64,000 bases of DNA from Candidatus Kuenenia stuttgartensis (GTDB lineage Bacteria > Pseudomonadota > Alphaproteobacteria > SMXS01), in assembly GCA_943329845.2 (NCBI GenBank), contig CALQFM020000007.1, positions 24,972 to 88,971 of the forward strand, read 5' to 3'. The notes under the pieces are model-generated. The model was not told where the DNA came from and made no database searches. It saw only the letters and a program-made list of their open reading frames with translations. Below are positions 1-12,033 of this stretch, in pieces (the first letter of the stretch is position 1; every line of letters begins with the position of its first letter). The translations under genes were made by a program, and so were the position numbers.

Positions 1-414
1 GTGCAGCTTGGCACGAGGTTCGTCTGCGCCACGGAATGCGTCGCCCATCCGGCGTTCAAGAAGGCGTTCATCCGTGCAAATGCGCGCGACGCCATGCCGT
101 CGGTGCAGCTCGACAAGCGTTTCCCGGTGATCCCGGTTCGAGCACTGGCGAACTCGGCCACCGAGGAATTCATGGAGACGCAGCGTTCGGTCATCGAGCG
201 CTTCCAGGCCGGCGAACTCGACCAGCTGGCGGCCCAGCTCGAGATCGAGCATTACTGGGCAGGCGCGCTGCGCCGCGCCGTCATCGACGGCGACGTGGAG
301 ACCGGCTCGTTGATGGCCGGCCAGAGCGTGGGCATGGTCAGCGCCGAGCAGCCCACCGCCGACATCATCGCCGAGCTCGTCGAGCAGGCCTCGGTCGCGC
401 TGGCGGACAGGTAG
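1..414 (+). CDS. nitronate monooxygenase / FabK-like flavoprotein, C-terminal part (5' end outside window)
   Basis: The reading frame is open from the first base, so only the last ~137 codons are present. The fragment begins with GTRFVCATECVAHPAFK, which matches the FMN/phosphate-binding end of the TIM barrel of 2-nitropropane dioxygenase/FabK-type flavoproteins, and closes with the usual tail (GDVETGSLMAGQSVGMV, then an EQP..EII.EL helix). This family oxidises alkyl nitronates with FMN, or reduces enoyl-ACP in the FabK branch; the N-terminal FMN-binding half is not visible, so the branch cannot be decided. The stop is 2 bases before ptsP, suggesting co-transcription. Family assignment is good, substrate unknown. 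Confidence 0.8.
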   Translation: MQLGTRFVCATECVAHPAFKKAFIRANARDAMPSVQLDKRFPVIPVRALANSATEEFMETQRSVIERFQAGELDQLAAQLEIEHYWAGALRRAVIDGDVETGSLMAGQSVGMVSAEQPTADIIAELVEQASVALADR

Positions 415-416
415 CC

Positions 417-2687
417 ATGCCGGTGACGCCACTCAATCCCGCTGGCCCCAGATTGCTGCTGAGGCGCATGCGCGAGGTCATGGCCTCGCCGCAGCCGCCA
501 CAGCAGAAACTGGACCAGATGGTGCGGGTGATCGCCAACAACATGGTCGCCGAGGTGTGCTCCATCTACCTGGTGCGCGCCGGCGACATCCTTGAGTTGT
601 TCGCCACCGTCGGCCTGAATCCGGAGGCCGTCCACAAGACCAATCTGCGTGTCGGCGAGGGCCTCATCGGCGAGATCGCGGCGCGCGGCGCCCCGCTCAA
701 CCTGGCAGACGCCCAGTCCCATCCCAACTTCGCCTACCGGCCAGAGACGGGCGAGGACATCTATCATTCGCTGATGGGCGTGCCGGTCATCCGCGCCGGC
801 CGCGTGCTCGGCGTGCTGGCCGTGCAGAACGTCACCCAGCGCCTCTACACCGAAGAAGAAACCGAGGCGCTGCAGACCGTCGCCATGGTCCTCGCCGAAC
901 TGGTCGGCTCCGGCGAGCTGATCGACCCAAGCGAGGTGCACGAAGGCACCTTCGCCCAGGGCCATCCGCCCAAGATCGACGGCGTCGCGCTGGCCGACGG
1001 TATCGCCATCGGACAGGTGGTGCTGCACGAGCCGCGGGTGCAGGTGACCCACCTGATCGCCGAGGACGAGACCGTCGAGCACGCGCGCCTCGACGAGGCG
1101 CTCGGCAGCCTGCGCTCGTCACTGGACAACCTGCTCGAGACCTCGGACCTGGGCATCGAGGGCGATCACTTCGAGGTGCTCGAAACCTACCGCATGTTCG
1201 CCAATGATCGCGGCTGGATCGAGAAGATCCGCGACGCGATCCGGGGCGGCCTGACCGCCGAGGCGGCGGTCCAGCGCGTCCAGGTGGACAACCGCGTCCG
1301 CATGGCCAAGATCAACGATCTGTATCTGCGCGAGCGGCTCAGCGACCTGGACGACCTGGCCAACCGGCTGATCCGCCACCTGATGGGCCTGGAGCAGGGC
1401 GCCGTCGCCGATCTTTACGACCAGACCATCGTGGTGGCGCGCAACCTGGGTCCGACCGAGCTGCTGGACTACGACCGCTCCAAGCTGCGCGGGCTGATCC
1501 TGGCCGAAGGCACGCCGAGCTCGCATGTGGCGATCATCGCCAAGGCGCTGGGCATTCCGGTCATCGGCCAGATCGAAGGCATCGTCGGCATCGTCGATCC
1601 GGGTGACCAGATCATCGTCGACGCCATGACCGAGCAGGTGTTCCTGCTGCCGACCCAGGACGTCATCGACGTCTACGAGGAGGCGATCGCCCTGCGCGAG
1701 CAGCGTCGCGCCGCCTATGCCGAGCACCGCGACCTGCCGGCGACCACCAGGGATGGCATCGATATCGCCCTGCATATCAACGCCGGGCTACTGGTCGATC
1801 TGCCGCACCTGGAAGATTCAGGCGCCCACGGCATCGGTCTGTTCCGCACCGAGTTCCAGTTCATGGTCGGCTCGACGTTCCCGCGCCACGAAGCCCAGCG
1901 CGAGCTCTACAGCCGCGTGATCGATGCGGCTGCCGGCAAGCCCGTCGTGTTCCGCACTCTCGACATCGGCAGCGACAAGGTCGTGACGTTCCTGGAGCGG
2001 CCAAAGGAAGAGAATCCCGCGCTTGGCTGGCGCGCCATCCGCATGGGGCTCGACCGGCCGGCGCTGCTGCGCTACCAGCTCCGGGCGCTGCTGGCCGCGA
2101 CCGCCGGGCGCGAGCTGCGGGTCATGTTCCCGCTGGTCACCGACGTATCCGAGTTCCTGGCGGCCCGCTCGATCCTCGACAAGGAAGTCCGCCGCCACGT
2201 CCGCCTCGGACGGGAGGCGCCCCGCTCGCTGTTCGTCGGCACGATGCTGGAGGTGCCGGCGCTCGCCTGGCAGCTCGATGCACTGATCCCGCATGTGGAC
2301 TTCGTGTCGATCGGCAGCAACGACCTTATGCAGTACCTGTTCGCCGCCGATCGGGGCAACAGCATGCTGACCGATCGCTACGATCTGTTGTCGCCGGCGG
2401 CGCTGTCGTTTCTCGCCATGGTCATCAACAAGCTGACCGAAGGCGGCGTCAGCGTCTCGCTCTGTGGCGAGGCGGCGGGCAAGCCGATCGAGGCCATGGC
2501 GCTGATCGGCCTCGGCCTGCGCAACCTGTCCATGACCCCGGCATCCGTGGGCCCGGTCAAGGAAATGATCCGCAGCCTCGACGCCGGCAAGCTGCGCGCC
2601 TACCTGCTGACTCTGTTGCAGTTGCCCGATCACAGCTTGCGCAGCAAATTGACCAACTTCGCGCGCGATCATGGTGTGGAATTGTAA
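417..2687 (+). CDS. ptsP: PTS-Ntr enzyme I (phosphoenolpyruvate-protein phosphotransferase with GAF domain)
   Basis: Predicted 756 aa, close to the ~750 aa of E. coli PtsP. It transfers phosphate from PEP to NPr, the first step of the nitrogen-related PTS that regulates rather than transports. An N-terminal GAF domain (about residues 20-165) senses nitrogen status in known homologues. The enzyme I part follows: the phosphohistidine swivel domain holds the active His near residue 370 in AEGTPSSHVAIIAKALGIP, and the PEP-binding TIM barrel contains GIGLFRTEF, FRTLDIGSDK and SIGSNDLMQY. The ATG at 417 is chosen because upstream codons overlap the preceding gene and the homologous part begins there. 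No NPr or IIA-Ntr gene is in the window. Confidence 0.95.
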   Translation: MPVTPLNPAGPRLLLRRMREVMASPQPPQQKLDQMVRVIANNMVAEVCSIYLVRAGDILELFATVGLNPEAVHKTNLRVGEGLIGEIAARGAPLNLADAQSHPNFAYRPETGEDIYHSLMGVPVIRAGRVLGVLAVQNVTQRLYTEEETEALQTVAMVLAELVGSGELIDPSEVHEGTFAQGHPPKIDGVALADGIAIGQVVLHEPRVQVTHLIAEDETVEHARLDEALGSLRSSLDNLLETSDLGIEGDHFEVLETYRMFANDRGWIEKIRDAIRGGLTAEAAVQRVQVDNRVRMAKINDLYLRERLSDLDDLANRLIRHLMGLEQGAVADLYDQTIVVARNLGPTELLDYDRSKLRGLILAEGTPSSHVAIIAKALGIPVIGQIEGIVGIVDPGDQIIVDAMTEQVFLLPTQDVIDVYEEAIALREQRRAAYAEHRDLPATTRDGIDIALHINAGLLVDLPHLEDSGAHGIGLFRTEFQFMVGSTFPRHEAQRELYSRVIDAAAGKPVVFRTLDIGSDKVVTFLERPKEENPALGWRAIRMGLDRPALLRYQLRALLAATAGRELRVMFPLVTDVSEFLAARSILDKEVRRHVRLGREAPRSLFVGTMLEVPALAWQLDALIPHVDFVSIGSNDLMQYLFAADRGNSMLTDRYDLLSPAALSFLAMVINKLTEGGVSVSLCGEAAGKPIEAMALIGLGLRNLSMTPASVGPVKEMIRSLDAGKLRAYLLTLLQLPDHSLRSKLTNFARDHGVEL

Positions 2688-2734
2688 GTTCCTGCACCTA
2701 GGTCGTTGAATCCCCTTGCGGGACTCGATACCCT

Positions 2735-3418
2735 TTGGCCCAACGAATCTCCTTGACTGTGATTTCCCGGAAGCAGCGCGAACAAGTGGATACACGCTCG
2801 GTGCTCAATCTGAAACGGTTCGCCTCGAAAGCAGGGGCCGAGCCGGAAATCGAGGTCGAAGAGTCGGGGCGGGGGCTCCTGATCATCGACGAGAACGGCG
2901 ACGCCCTGCCGGCTGTTCGACTCCCGCGCAGCAATGTGGTTTCCATCAAGGGCCGCACGCCTGGCGCCATGGACGCGGCGGTGGAGCTTGGCGAGCGTCT
3001 GCGCCGCAGCCGCGAGGCGCGCGGGCTCTCGATCGAGGACGTCGCCGACGTGCTGAAATTCCGCGCCGACTACGTCGAGGCGCTGGAGTATGGCGAGATC
3101 AAGGAATTGCCGGCGACCTACGCCATCGGATTCCTGCGCTCCTATGCCGAATTCCTCGGCGGCTCGGCCCTCGGCATCGACATTCCCGCCGTGGTCGCCA
3201 AGGTCAAGCACGCCTACGAGGACCCGCTCCATCGCGGTGGCATGTGGAGCGTGGCGCAGGAAAACGCCATGCCCAAGCTGTCGCTGCTGATCGTGGCGGC
3301 GCTGCTGGCGCTGGGCATCTGCGTGGCTTGGGAATTGTCGCAGGATCCGTCGTTCGGCAAGGCCGAGGCGCCCGCGACCTATCAGGGCCAGTTGTCGACG
3401 ATCACCCAGGAGCAGTAG
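2735..3418 (+). CDS. RodZ-like helix-turn-helix membrane protein, short form
   Basis: About 227 aa from a TTG at 2735; a GTG at 2759 is an alternative start. Residues ~80-150 form an XRE/RodZ-type helix-turn-helix (LGERLRRSREARGLSIEDVA, with the YVEALE and LPATYAIGFLRSYAEFLG signature). A single membrane segment follows near residues 186-202, and the protein ends about 25 residues later. RodZ anchors MreB filaments to the inner membrane; here the periplasmic DUF4115-like domain is missing, so it is a RodZ relative rather than a proven RodZ. An acidic ~75 aa extension precedes the HTH. Position directly before ispG and hisS matches the rodZ-ispG-hisS order of E. coli, which supports the family call. 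Confidence 0.75.
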   Translation: MAQRISLTVISRKQREQVDTRSVLNLKRFASKAGAEPEIEVEESGRGLLIIDENGDALPAVRLPRSNVVSIKGRTPGAMDAAVELGERLRRSREARGLSIEDVADVLKFRADYVEALEYGEIKELPATYAIGFLRSYAEFLGGSALGIDIPAVVAKVKHAYEDPLHRGGMWSVAQENAMPKLSLLIVAALLALGICVAWELSQDPSFGKAEAPATYQGQLSTITQEQ

Positions 3419-3509
3419 ACTTACGCCGGGATCGCCCCAACTGTCAGGCTGACATCACGGGGGGCCTGGGGTATAAGGCCCGCCAACTGCCACGGGATCG
3501 CTGATCAAC

Positions 3510-4637
3510 ATGACCGTCCGCGCCTACAGACATATCGAACGCCGCAAGTCCCGCCAGATTCACGTCGGCAACGTGCCGATCGGCGGCGACGCGCCCATCG
3601 CCGTCCAGTCGATGACCAACACCCGCACTACCGACATCAAGGGTACGATCGAGCAGGTGCTGGGCCTGGAGAAGGCCGGTGCGGACATCGTGCGCATCTC
3701 CTGTCCCGACGAGGAATCGACGGCGGCGCTCAAGCACATCATCAAGGAAGTCCATGTCCCGATCGTCGCGGACATCCATTTCCACTACAAGCGCGCCATC
3801 GAGGCGGCCGAGGCCGGCGCGTCGTGCCTGCGCATCAACCCGGGCAATATCGGCTCCATGGACCGGGTCCGCGAAGTCGTCCGGGCCGCCAAGGACCACA
3901 ACTGCTCCATGCGCATCGGCGTCAACGCCGGCTCGCTCGAACGCGAGCTGCTGGAGCGCTACGGCGAGCCGTGCCCCGAGGCCATGGTGGAGAGCGCGCT
4001 GAACCACGCCAAGGTGCTCGAGGACGCCGACTTCCGCGAGTTCAAGATCTCGGTCAAGGCGTCGGACGTGTTCCTGGCCGTTGCCGCCTATCAGGGCCTG
4101 GCCGAAGCCTGCGACTATCCGCTGCATCTCGGCATCACCGAGGCGGGCGGCTTGATGACCGGCACAGTGAAGTCGTCCGTTGGCATGGGCATGCTGCTCT
4201 GGGCCGGCATCGGCGACACCATCCGCGTCTCGCTCTCGGCCGAGCCGGTCGAGGAGGTCAAGGTCGGCTTCGAGATCCTGAAGAGCCTGGGCCTGCGTCA
4301 CCGCGGCGTATCGATCATCTCGTGCCCGTCCTGCGCGCGCCAGGCGTTCCAGGTGATCCGTACCGTCGAGACGCTGGAGAAGCGCCTTGCCCATATCGAT
4401 ACCCACATGACCCTGTCGATCATCGGCTGCGTCGTGAACGGTCCGGGCGAAGCCCGCGAGACCGATATCGGCCTGACCGGCGGCGGCAACGGCAATCACA
4501 TGATCTATCTGTCGGGCGTCACCGATCACAAGATCGACGACGAGAACATGGTCGAGCATATCGTCGACCTGGTCGAGAAGAAGGCGGCCCAGCTCAAGGT
4601 CGAGCGCGCCGCCGCGGCCCTCGCCGAGGCCTCGTAG
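3510..4637 (+). CDS. ispG: (E)-4-hydroxy-3-methylbut-2-enyl-diphosphate synthase
   Basis: 375 aa, the normal size of the bacterial enzyme. It converts 2-C-methyl-D-erythritol 2,4-cyclodiphosphate to HMBPP, the penultimate step of the non-mevalonate isoprenoid pathway, using a [4Fe-4S] cluster. Visible signatures are the N-terminal TIM barrel ([38 protein letters not shown]) and the cluster ligands in CPSCARQ and [12 protein letters not shown] near the C-terminus. The ATG at 3510 begins the conserved region ([10 protein letters not shown] follows). It sits between the RodZ-like gene and hisS, 23 bases upstream of hisS, so it is probably in the same transcription unit. Confidence 0.97.
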   Translation: MTVRAYRHIERRKSRQIHVGNVPIGGDAPIAVQSMTNTRTTDIKGTIEQVLGLEKAGADIVRISCPDEESTAALKHIIKEVHVPIVADIHFHYKRAIEAAEAGASCLRINPGNIGSMDRVREVVRAAKDHNCSMRIGVNAGSLERELLERYGEPCPEAMVESALNHAKVLEDADFREFKISVKASDVFLAVAAYQGLAEACDYPLHLGITEAGGLMTGTVKSSVGMGMLLWAGIGDTIRVSLSAEPVEEVKVGFEILKSLGLRHRGVSIISCPSCARQAFQVIRTVETLEKRLAHIDTHMTLSIIGCVVNGPGEARETDIGLTGGGNGNHMIYLSGVTDHKIDDENMVEHIVDLVEKKAAQLKVERAAAALAEAS

Positions 4638-4660
4638 CCACCCTTACCGGAGCCCCCGAA

Positions 4661-5902
4661 GTGGCAAAGCTGCAACCCGTCCGCGGGACCCATGACCTGT
4701 TGCCTGATGAGGCGCGCAAGCACCAGCACGTCATCGCCGCGTTCCGCGACCTGGCCGAGCGCTACGGCTATGGCCAGATCGACACGCCGATCTTCGAGTT
4801 CACCGAGGTCTTCGACCGCTCGCTGGGCGAGACCACGGACGTGGTCACCAAGGAAATGTACACCTTCCAGGATCGGGGCGGCGACAGCCTGTCGCTGCGG
4901 CCCGAGCCCACCGCCGGCATCGCCCGCGCCTTCATCTCGGGCGGCCTGGCGCAGCACCTGCCGCTGAAGTTCTACGCCTACGGCCCCATGTTCCGCCATG
5001 AGCGGCCGCAGAAGGGTCGCCTGCGCCAGTTCCATCAGCTCGACATCGAGGTGCTGGGCGTACCCGAGCCGCTAGCCGACATCGAGGTGATCGCCCTCGG
5101 CGCGCACCTGCTTGAGGTGCTCGGCGTGCGCCAGAAGGTGACGCTTGAGCTGAACACGCTGGGCGATACCGAAAGCCGCACCGCCTACCGCGATGTGCTG
5201 ATCGGGTATTTCTCGGGGCACGAGGCCAGTCTCAGCGAGGACAGCCGCATGCGGCTGAAGCGCAATCCGCTGCGCATCCTTGATTCCAAGGACGAGGGCG
5301 ACCGCAGGATCGTCGCGGGCGCGCCGCAGATGGGCGACTACCTCAACCAGGTTTCGAAGGACTTCTTCCAGAAGGTGAAGGATGGCCTCGATGCGCTGGG
5401 CCAGGCCTATACGGTGAACGACCGGCTGGTGCGCGGTTTCGACTACTACACCCATACCGCGTTCGAGTTCACCACGACCTTGCTCGGCGCCCAGAGCGCG
5501 GTGATCGGCGGCGGCCGCTACGACCACCTGATCGAGTACATGGGCGGACCGTCCACCGCCGGCATCGGCTGGGGCTGCGGCATCGAGCGGCTGGTCATGC
5601 TGCTCGACGAGCCGCCAGCGCCCGAGCGTCCCGTCGCGGTCATTCCGGTGGGCGCCGATGGCGAGGCCGAAGCCCTGGTGCTGACCCAGCAGCTCCGCCG
5701 CGCCGGCGTGAAGACCGACCTAGCGTTCCGCGGCAATGTGGGCAAGCGGATGAAGCAGGCGAACAAGGTGAATGCGCGCATCGCCGTGCTGGTCGGTGGC
5801 GACGAACTGGCCCGCGGCGTTGTCGCGGTGCGCGACCTGGATTCCGGCGAGCAGACCGAAGTAGCCCGGGAAAAGGTCGTCGCCCAGCTGGGCGGCAACT
5901 GA
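4661..5902 (+). CDS. hisS: histidyl-tRNA synthetase
   Basis: 413 aa class II aminoacyl-tRNA synthetase charging tRNA-His. Motif 1 lies near the N-terminus ([15 protein letters not shown]), motif 2 includes [20 protein letters not shown], the histidine-specific signature is [15 protein letters not shown], and [14 protein letters not shown] and motif 3 ([11 protein letters not shown]) follow. A C-terminal anticodon-binding domain (from about residue 325) completes the protein. GTG at 4661 is chosen because it directly precedes the conserved [11 protein letters not shown] and follows the ispG stop by 23 bases. Its TGA overlaps the prfA ATG by one base (TGATG), indicating translational coupling. 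Confidence 0.97.
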   Translation: MAKLQPVRGTHDLLPDEARKHQHVIAAFRDLAERYGYGQIDTPIFEFTEVFDRSLGETTDVVTKEMYTFQDRGGDSLSLRPEPTAGIARAFISGGLAQHLPLKFYAYGPMFRHERPQKGRLRQFHQLDIEVLGVPEPLADIEVIALGAHLLEVLGVRQKVTLELNTLGDTESRTAYRDVLIGYFSGHEASLSEDSRMRLKRNPLRILDSKDEGDRRIVAGAPQMGDYLNQVSKDFFQKVKDGLDALGQAYTVNDRLVRGFDYYTHTAFEFTTTLLGAQSAVIGGGRYDHLIEYMGGPSTAGIGWGCGIERLVMLLDEPPAPERPVAVIPVGADGEAEALVLTQQLRRAGVKTDLAFRGNVGKRMKQANKVNARIAVLVGGDELARGVVAVRDLDSGEQTEVAREKVVAQLGGN

Positions 5903-6999
5903 TGGCCGGGTTTTCCCAGGAGCGGGTCAAGCAGCTCATCGACCGCTTCGAGGGAATCGAGGCGCAGATGGCCAACTCGGCCGACATGTCGGGCGACGCC
6001 TATGCCAAGCTGTCCCGCGAATATTCGGAGCTGACCGAGGTGGTGGTCGGCGCGCGCGAGCTACGCCGCATTCGCCAGGAGATCGAGTCCCTGGCCGACA
6101 TGGCGAAGGACCCGGACAGCGACGCCGAGATGAAGGCGCTCGCCGAGGAAGAGCTGCGCGAGCTCAACAATCGCCTGCCCGAGGTCGAGCGCGACCTGCA
6201 GCTTCGCCTGCTGCCCAAGGACGCCGACGACGACAAGGACGTCATCCTGGAAATCCGCGCCGGGACCGGCGGCGACGAGGCGGCGCTGTTCGCCGGCGAC
6301 CTGTTCCGCATGTATCAGCGCCATGCCGACAATCATGGCTGGAAGATCGAGCTGATGTCGGCCAGTGAATCGAGCGTCGGCGGCTACAAGGAAATCATCG
6401 TCTCGGTGAACGGCAAGAACGTCTATGCGCGGCTGAAATTCGAATCCGGCGTCCACCGGGTCCAGCGCGTGCCGGTCACCGAAGCGGGCGGTCGCATCCA
6501 CACCTCGGCGGCAACCGTCGCCGTCCTGCCGGAAGCCGAGGAAGTCGATATCGTCATCGAGGACAAGGACATCCGCATCGACGTGTTCCGCGCCTCGGGC
6601 GCCGGCGGCCAGCACGTCAACACCACGGAAAGCGCCGTGCGCATCACCCATTTGCCGACCGGCATCGTGGTGTCGCAGCAGGACGAGAAATCGCAGCACA
6701 AGAACAAGGCCAAGGCGCTGAAGATCCTGCGCGCCCGGCTCTATGACCACGAGCGCGCGCAGCTCGATGCCGAGCGCTCGGACGCGCGTCGCACCCAGGT
6801 CGGCAGCGGCGACCGGTCCGAGCGCATCCGCACCTACAACTTCCCGCAGAACCGCATCACCGACCACCGCATCAACCTGACCCTCTATAAGCTGGACCTG
6901 ATCATGCAGGGGCAGGGGCTCGACGAGCTCATCGATGCGCTGATCTCCGAGGACCAGGCCGAACGGCTCGCGGCCATGGAGACGGCCGGAGATTTCTGA
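5902..6999 (+). CDS. prfA: peptide chain release factor 1
   Basis: 365 aa, typical for RF1, which recognises UAA and UAG and triggers peptidyl-tRNA hydrolysis. The discriminator tripeptide PVT is visible in [15 protein letters not shown], which separates RF1 from RF2, and the universal GGQ motif is in [19 protein letters not shown]. The start overlaps the hisS stop by one base. prmC, which methylates the GGQ glutamine of release factors, follows immediately, a common and functionally sensible pairing. Confidence 0.98.
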   Translation: MAGFSQERVKQLIDRFEGIEAQMANSADMSGDAYAKLSREYSELTEVVVGARELRRIRQEIESLADMAKDPDSDAEMKALAEEELRELNNRLPEVERDLQLRLLPKDADDDKDVILEIRAGTGGDEAALFAGDLFRMYQRHADNHGWKIELMSASESSVGGYKEIIVSVNGKNVYARLKFESGVHRVQRVPVTEAGGRIHTSAATVAVLPEAEEVDIVIEDKDIRIDVFRASGAGGQHVNTTESAVRITHLPTGIVVSQQDEKSQHKNKAKALKILRARLYDHERAQLDAERSDARRTQVGSGDRSERIRTYNFPQNRITDHRINLTLYKLDLIMQGQGLDELIDALISEDQAERLAAMETAGDF

Positions 7000-7016
7000 G
7001 TGCCGGAGATTTCCAG

Positions 7017-7901
7017 TTGAACGACACGGTCGCGACCCTGGGTGACCTGCACCGGTCGGGACGGGCGCGTCTGGCGGCGGCGGGCGTAGGTTCCGCCTCT
7101 CTCGATGCAGTGCTGTTGCTGTGCGCGGCGACGGGCGAGCGGCGCGAGACGGTCATGGCCTATCCGGAGCGGCGGGTCGAGCCCGACGTGGCTCAGGTCT
7201 ACCGGTTGATGATCGACCGGCGCGCCGCCCGCGAGCCGGTGTCCCGCATTCTCGGCCGGCGCGAGTTCTGGGGCCTCGACTTCGCCGTGGCGGCGCCGGT
7301 GCTGGACCCACGTCCCGACACCGAGACTCTGGTGCGCGCGGCGCTGGACTGGCTCGATGGCCGTCCCGCCAGCCGTATCGCCGATCTGGGAACCGGCAGC
7401 GGCTGCGTCCTGCTCGCGCTGCTCCACGAGCGGCCTCAGGACAGCGGCCTGGGCATCGACATCAGCGAGGAGGCGCTGGGCGTGGCGCGCGCCAACGCCG
7501 CGTCGCTCGGCCTGTCGGCGCGGGCGTCGTTCGCCGCCGGCGACTGGACATCGGGACTGCCGGACGGCGCCGTGACATTGATTGTGTCGAATCCGCCCTA
7601 TATTCCCCATCAGGACATCGCCGGGCTGGAGCCCGAGGTGGCGGTGTTCGATCCCATCGGCGCGCTTGATGGCGGGTCGGATGGCCTCGACGCCTATCGC
7701 CGCATCGCCGCCGACCTGCGGCGGGTGGTGGCGCCCGGCGGCGCCGCGTTCCTCGAGATCGGCGCCGGCCAGGAGGATGAGGTGTCGGTGTTGCTCGAAC
7801 GGGGCGGCGCCAGCGCGGTCCAGCGGTTTCCGGACCTTTCGGGCAGGGTACGCTGTCTGGGCGCGTTTTTTGCCGGTCCGGGCGAGAAAGATCAATTTTG
7901 A
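7017..7901 (+). CDS. prmC: release factor glutamine methyltransferase
   Basis: 294 aa from a TTG at 7017, 17 bases after the prfA stop. PrmC (HemK) methylates the glutamine of the GGQ motif in RF1 and RF2 with S-adenosylmethionine. The SAM-binding Rossmann fold begins at IADLGTGSGCVLLALL, and the active-site NPPY motif is in VSNPPYIPHQDI. The N-terminal helical domain that contacts the release factor precedes it, with SRILGRREFWGLDF linking to the catalytic domain. No in-frame ATG lies nearby, and the GTG at 7000 is in another frame, so TTG is the best start. It ends the prfA operon. Confidence 0.95.
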   Translation: MNDTVATLGDLHRSGRARLAAAGVGSASLDAVLLLCAATGERRETVMAYPERRVEPDVAQVYRLMIDRRAAREPVSRILGRREFWGLDFAVAAPVLDPRPDTETLVRAALDWLDGRPASRIADLGTGSGCVLLALLHERPQDSGLGIDISEEALGVARANAASLGLSARASFAAGDWTSGLPDGAVTLIVSNPPYIPHQDIAGLEPEVAVFDPIGALDGGSDGLDAYRRIAADLRRVVAPGGAAFLEIGAGQEDEVSVLLERGGASAVQRFPDLSGRVRCLGAFFAGPGEKDQF

Positions 7902-8116
7902 GGTTGGAAAATGCTTCGGGGATGAGTAGGGTCCCCATTGAGAGAAGCGCGGGCGTCTTGGGGCCTGCCCTCTCGAAGTCATCCAGAACTGGAATCGCTG
8001 GATGCAGTCTCCTTCGACTGCACAACCTACGTTCTAGGATCCTTTGCGGGTCTGCCGGGATGATGATCGGTGGCAATAGCCGCAAGACCGAAACGAGATA
8101 ACAACATAGTGATGCG

Positions 8117-8971
8117 ATGAGACACAGCAACGGCAAGCGCTCCCGGGGTCGCTCGGGCAGAAGACCCGCGCCCCAGCAGAATATAAACCGGGCCTATGAC
8201 AGCAACGGACCGGCCGGCAAGCTCCGCGGTACCGCGGCCCAGCTGGTGGAGAAATATGTCAGCCTGGCGCGCGATGCGCGTGTGGGCCGCGACCGGGTGC
8301 TGGTCGAGAATTTCCTGCAGCACGCCGAGCACTACCAGCGCATCATGAACGAGATCATGATCGCCCAGGGCATCGAGCCTCAGGCCATCGACGACGACGA
8401 GCAGGGCGGCTACGACGAGCAGTCGGACAGCGACGGCAACAGCTATGAGCCGGCCAACGGCAACCAGATCTACAATCAGGGCAACGGTGGCCAGGGCTAC
8501 AACCAGGGCAATGGCGGCCAAGGCTACAACCAGGGCAACGGTGGCCAGGGCTACAACCAGGGCAATGGCGGCCAAGGCTACAACCAGGGTAATGGCGGTC
8601 AGGGCTACAACCAGGGCAATAGTGGCCAGGGCAATGGTGGCCAGGGCGGGTACAACCAGAACAATAATCAGAACAATAACCAGAACAATAACGGCCAGCA
8701 GCGTCGCGACAACGGCAACCAGCGCCGCGACAGTGGCGTCCCGCCGGTGATCCAGCAGGTCCAGCCGCAGCCGCTCATCTCCGGCGCCGAAGACCAGCCC
8801 GACATCTCCGCCGACATTCCCGTCGAGGTGCCGCCCGTGTCGCTGACGCCGCCGACCCTGCCGTCGGCGCCGCGCGCTATCCGCGGCCGCCGTCCGCGCC
8901 GTCCGGCGGGACCGCGCGAAGAGGATCAGGCAGCTGCTCCGGCCGCGGAAGAACCTTCGGACGCCGAATAG
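8117..8971 (+). CDS. DUF4167 domain protein with Gln/Gly/Asn tandem repeats
   Basis: 284 aa. The N-terminal ~75 residues are a basic segment followed by KLRGTAAQLVEKYVSLARDA and QHAEHYQRIM, which match the DUF4167 domain found in alphaproteobacteria; its function is unknown. Residues ~119-172 are six copies of a nine-residue Tyr/Asn/Gln/Gly unit, followed by an Asn/Gln-rich stretch and an Arg/Asp-rich segment. The C-terminal third is Pro-rich and ends in a basic RGRRPRRP motif and an acidic tail. No signal peptide or membrane helix is visible, so it is probably cytoplasmic; the basic ends and polar repeat would suit an RNA-binding or condensate-forming protein, which is inference. A terminator follows at 8996. 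Confidence 0.85.
   Translation: MRHSNGKRSRGRSGRRPAPQQNINRAYDSNGPAGKLRGTAAQLVEKYVSLARDARVGRDRVLVENFLQHAEHYQRIMNEIMIAQGIEPQAIDDDEQGGYDEQSDSDGNSYEPANGNQIYNQGNGGQGYNQGNGGQGYNQGNGGQGYNQGNGGQGYNQGNGGQGYNQGNSGQGNGGQGGYNQNNNQNNNQNNNGQQRRDNGNQRRDSGVPPVIQQVQPQPLISGAEDQPDISADIPVEVPPVSLTPPTLPSAPRAIRGRRPRRPAGPREEDQAAAPAAEEPSDAE
8471..8632 (+). repeat. six tandem 27-bp units inside the DUF4167 gene
   Basis: Each unit encodes Y-N-Q-G-N-G-G-Q-G. Units 1 and 3 use one set of synonymous codons (AAC GGT GGC CAG) and units 2 and 4 another (AAT GGC GGC CAA), so the array also reads as a 54-bp duplication. The last unit carries a Ser for Gly change. In-frame units mean length changes would keep the gene open. Confidence 0.9.
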
Positions 8972-8995
8972 GCTGCCGGTAACGACGTTTCGGAC

Positions 8996-9021
8996 GGGCG
9001 GCCCACAGTGGCCGCCCTTTT
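8996..9021 (+). terminator. rho-independent terminator after the DUF4167 gene
   Basis: A perfect 8-bp stem GGGCGGCC / GGCCGCCC with a 6-base loop is followed by TTTT. It lies 25 bases after the DUF4167 stop and before the clpB promoter, so it separates the two units. Confidence 0.85.
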
Positions 9022-9108
9022 CGTTGGTGCGGTACGCGCCCTTCGGAGCCACAGCCGCGGCATGCCTCGGGCCGTAAAATGCGAGTCCCAGTTTCCTGTC
9101 CGGAGCCT

Positions 9109-9136
9109 CTTGTGTTGCCGATCTGCAACACCATAT
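9109..9136 (+). promoter_or_regulatory. heat-shock (RpoH/sigma-32) promoter of clpB
   Basis: CTTG at 9109-9112 serves as the -35 and CACCATAT at 9129-9136 matches the -10 consensus CCCCATnT at 7 of 8 positions. The 13 bases between the CTTGTGT heptamer and the -10 lie within the known range for RpoH promoters. It sits 62 bases before the clpB ATG, where a heat-shock promoter is expected. The call rests on motif match and context only. Confidence 0.7.
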
Positions 9137-9197
9137 GGAGGCCATGCTTGCGGTCCAGGCCGCGAAATCCAAGCATCCCGGAGAGGGAGGAACCATC

Positions 9198-11852
<2,655 letters not shown>

Positions 11853-11875
11853 ATCGCTGGCTGATGAACGGGAAT

Positions 11876-11904
11876 GGGCGGCACCGCGCGGTGCCGCCCT
11901 TTTT
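11876..11904 (+). terminator. rho-independent terminator of clpB
   Basis: A perfect 10-bp stem GGGCGGCACC / GGTGCCGCCC with loop GCGC is followed by TTTTT, 24 bases after the clpB stop. Confidence 0.9.
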
Positions 11905-12033
11905 CATGCTCCGCTGCTGTTCCGGCATAATCCCCTCGCCCCAACGGGGAGAAGGGAATTGCCGTGCGTCCCTGCGACTAGGATGGATCATGGATGGCCC
12001 GCGCGCCACGCCAACTTGGAAAGGCGGAGCGGT

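Noticed and set aside
7898..8101. Small forward ORF in the gap between prmC and the DUF4167 gene
   Set aside because: Overlaps the prmC end, lacks a ribosome-binding site, and its composition does not resemble a protein family.
8471..8632. Possible CRISPR-like array
   Set aside because: Units are directly adjacent with no spacers and are in frame within a coding gene.
9135..9197. Earlier in-frame ATG for clpB
   Set aside because: It overlaps the heat-shock -10 element, and the ATG at 9198 has a strong ribosome-binding site and begins the conserved N-terminal domain.
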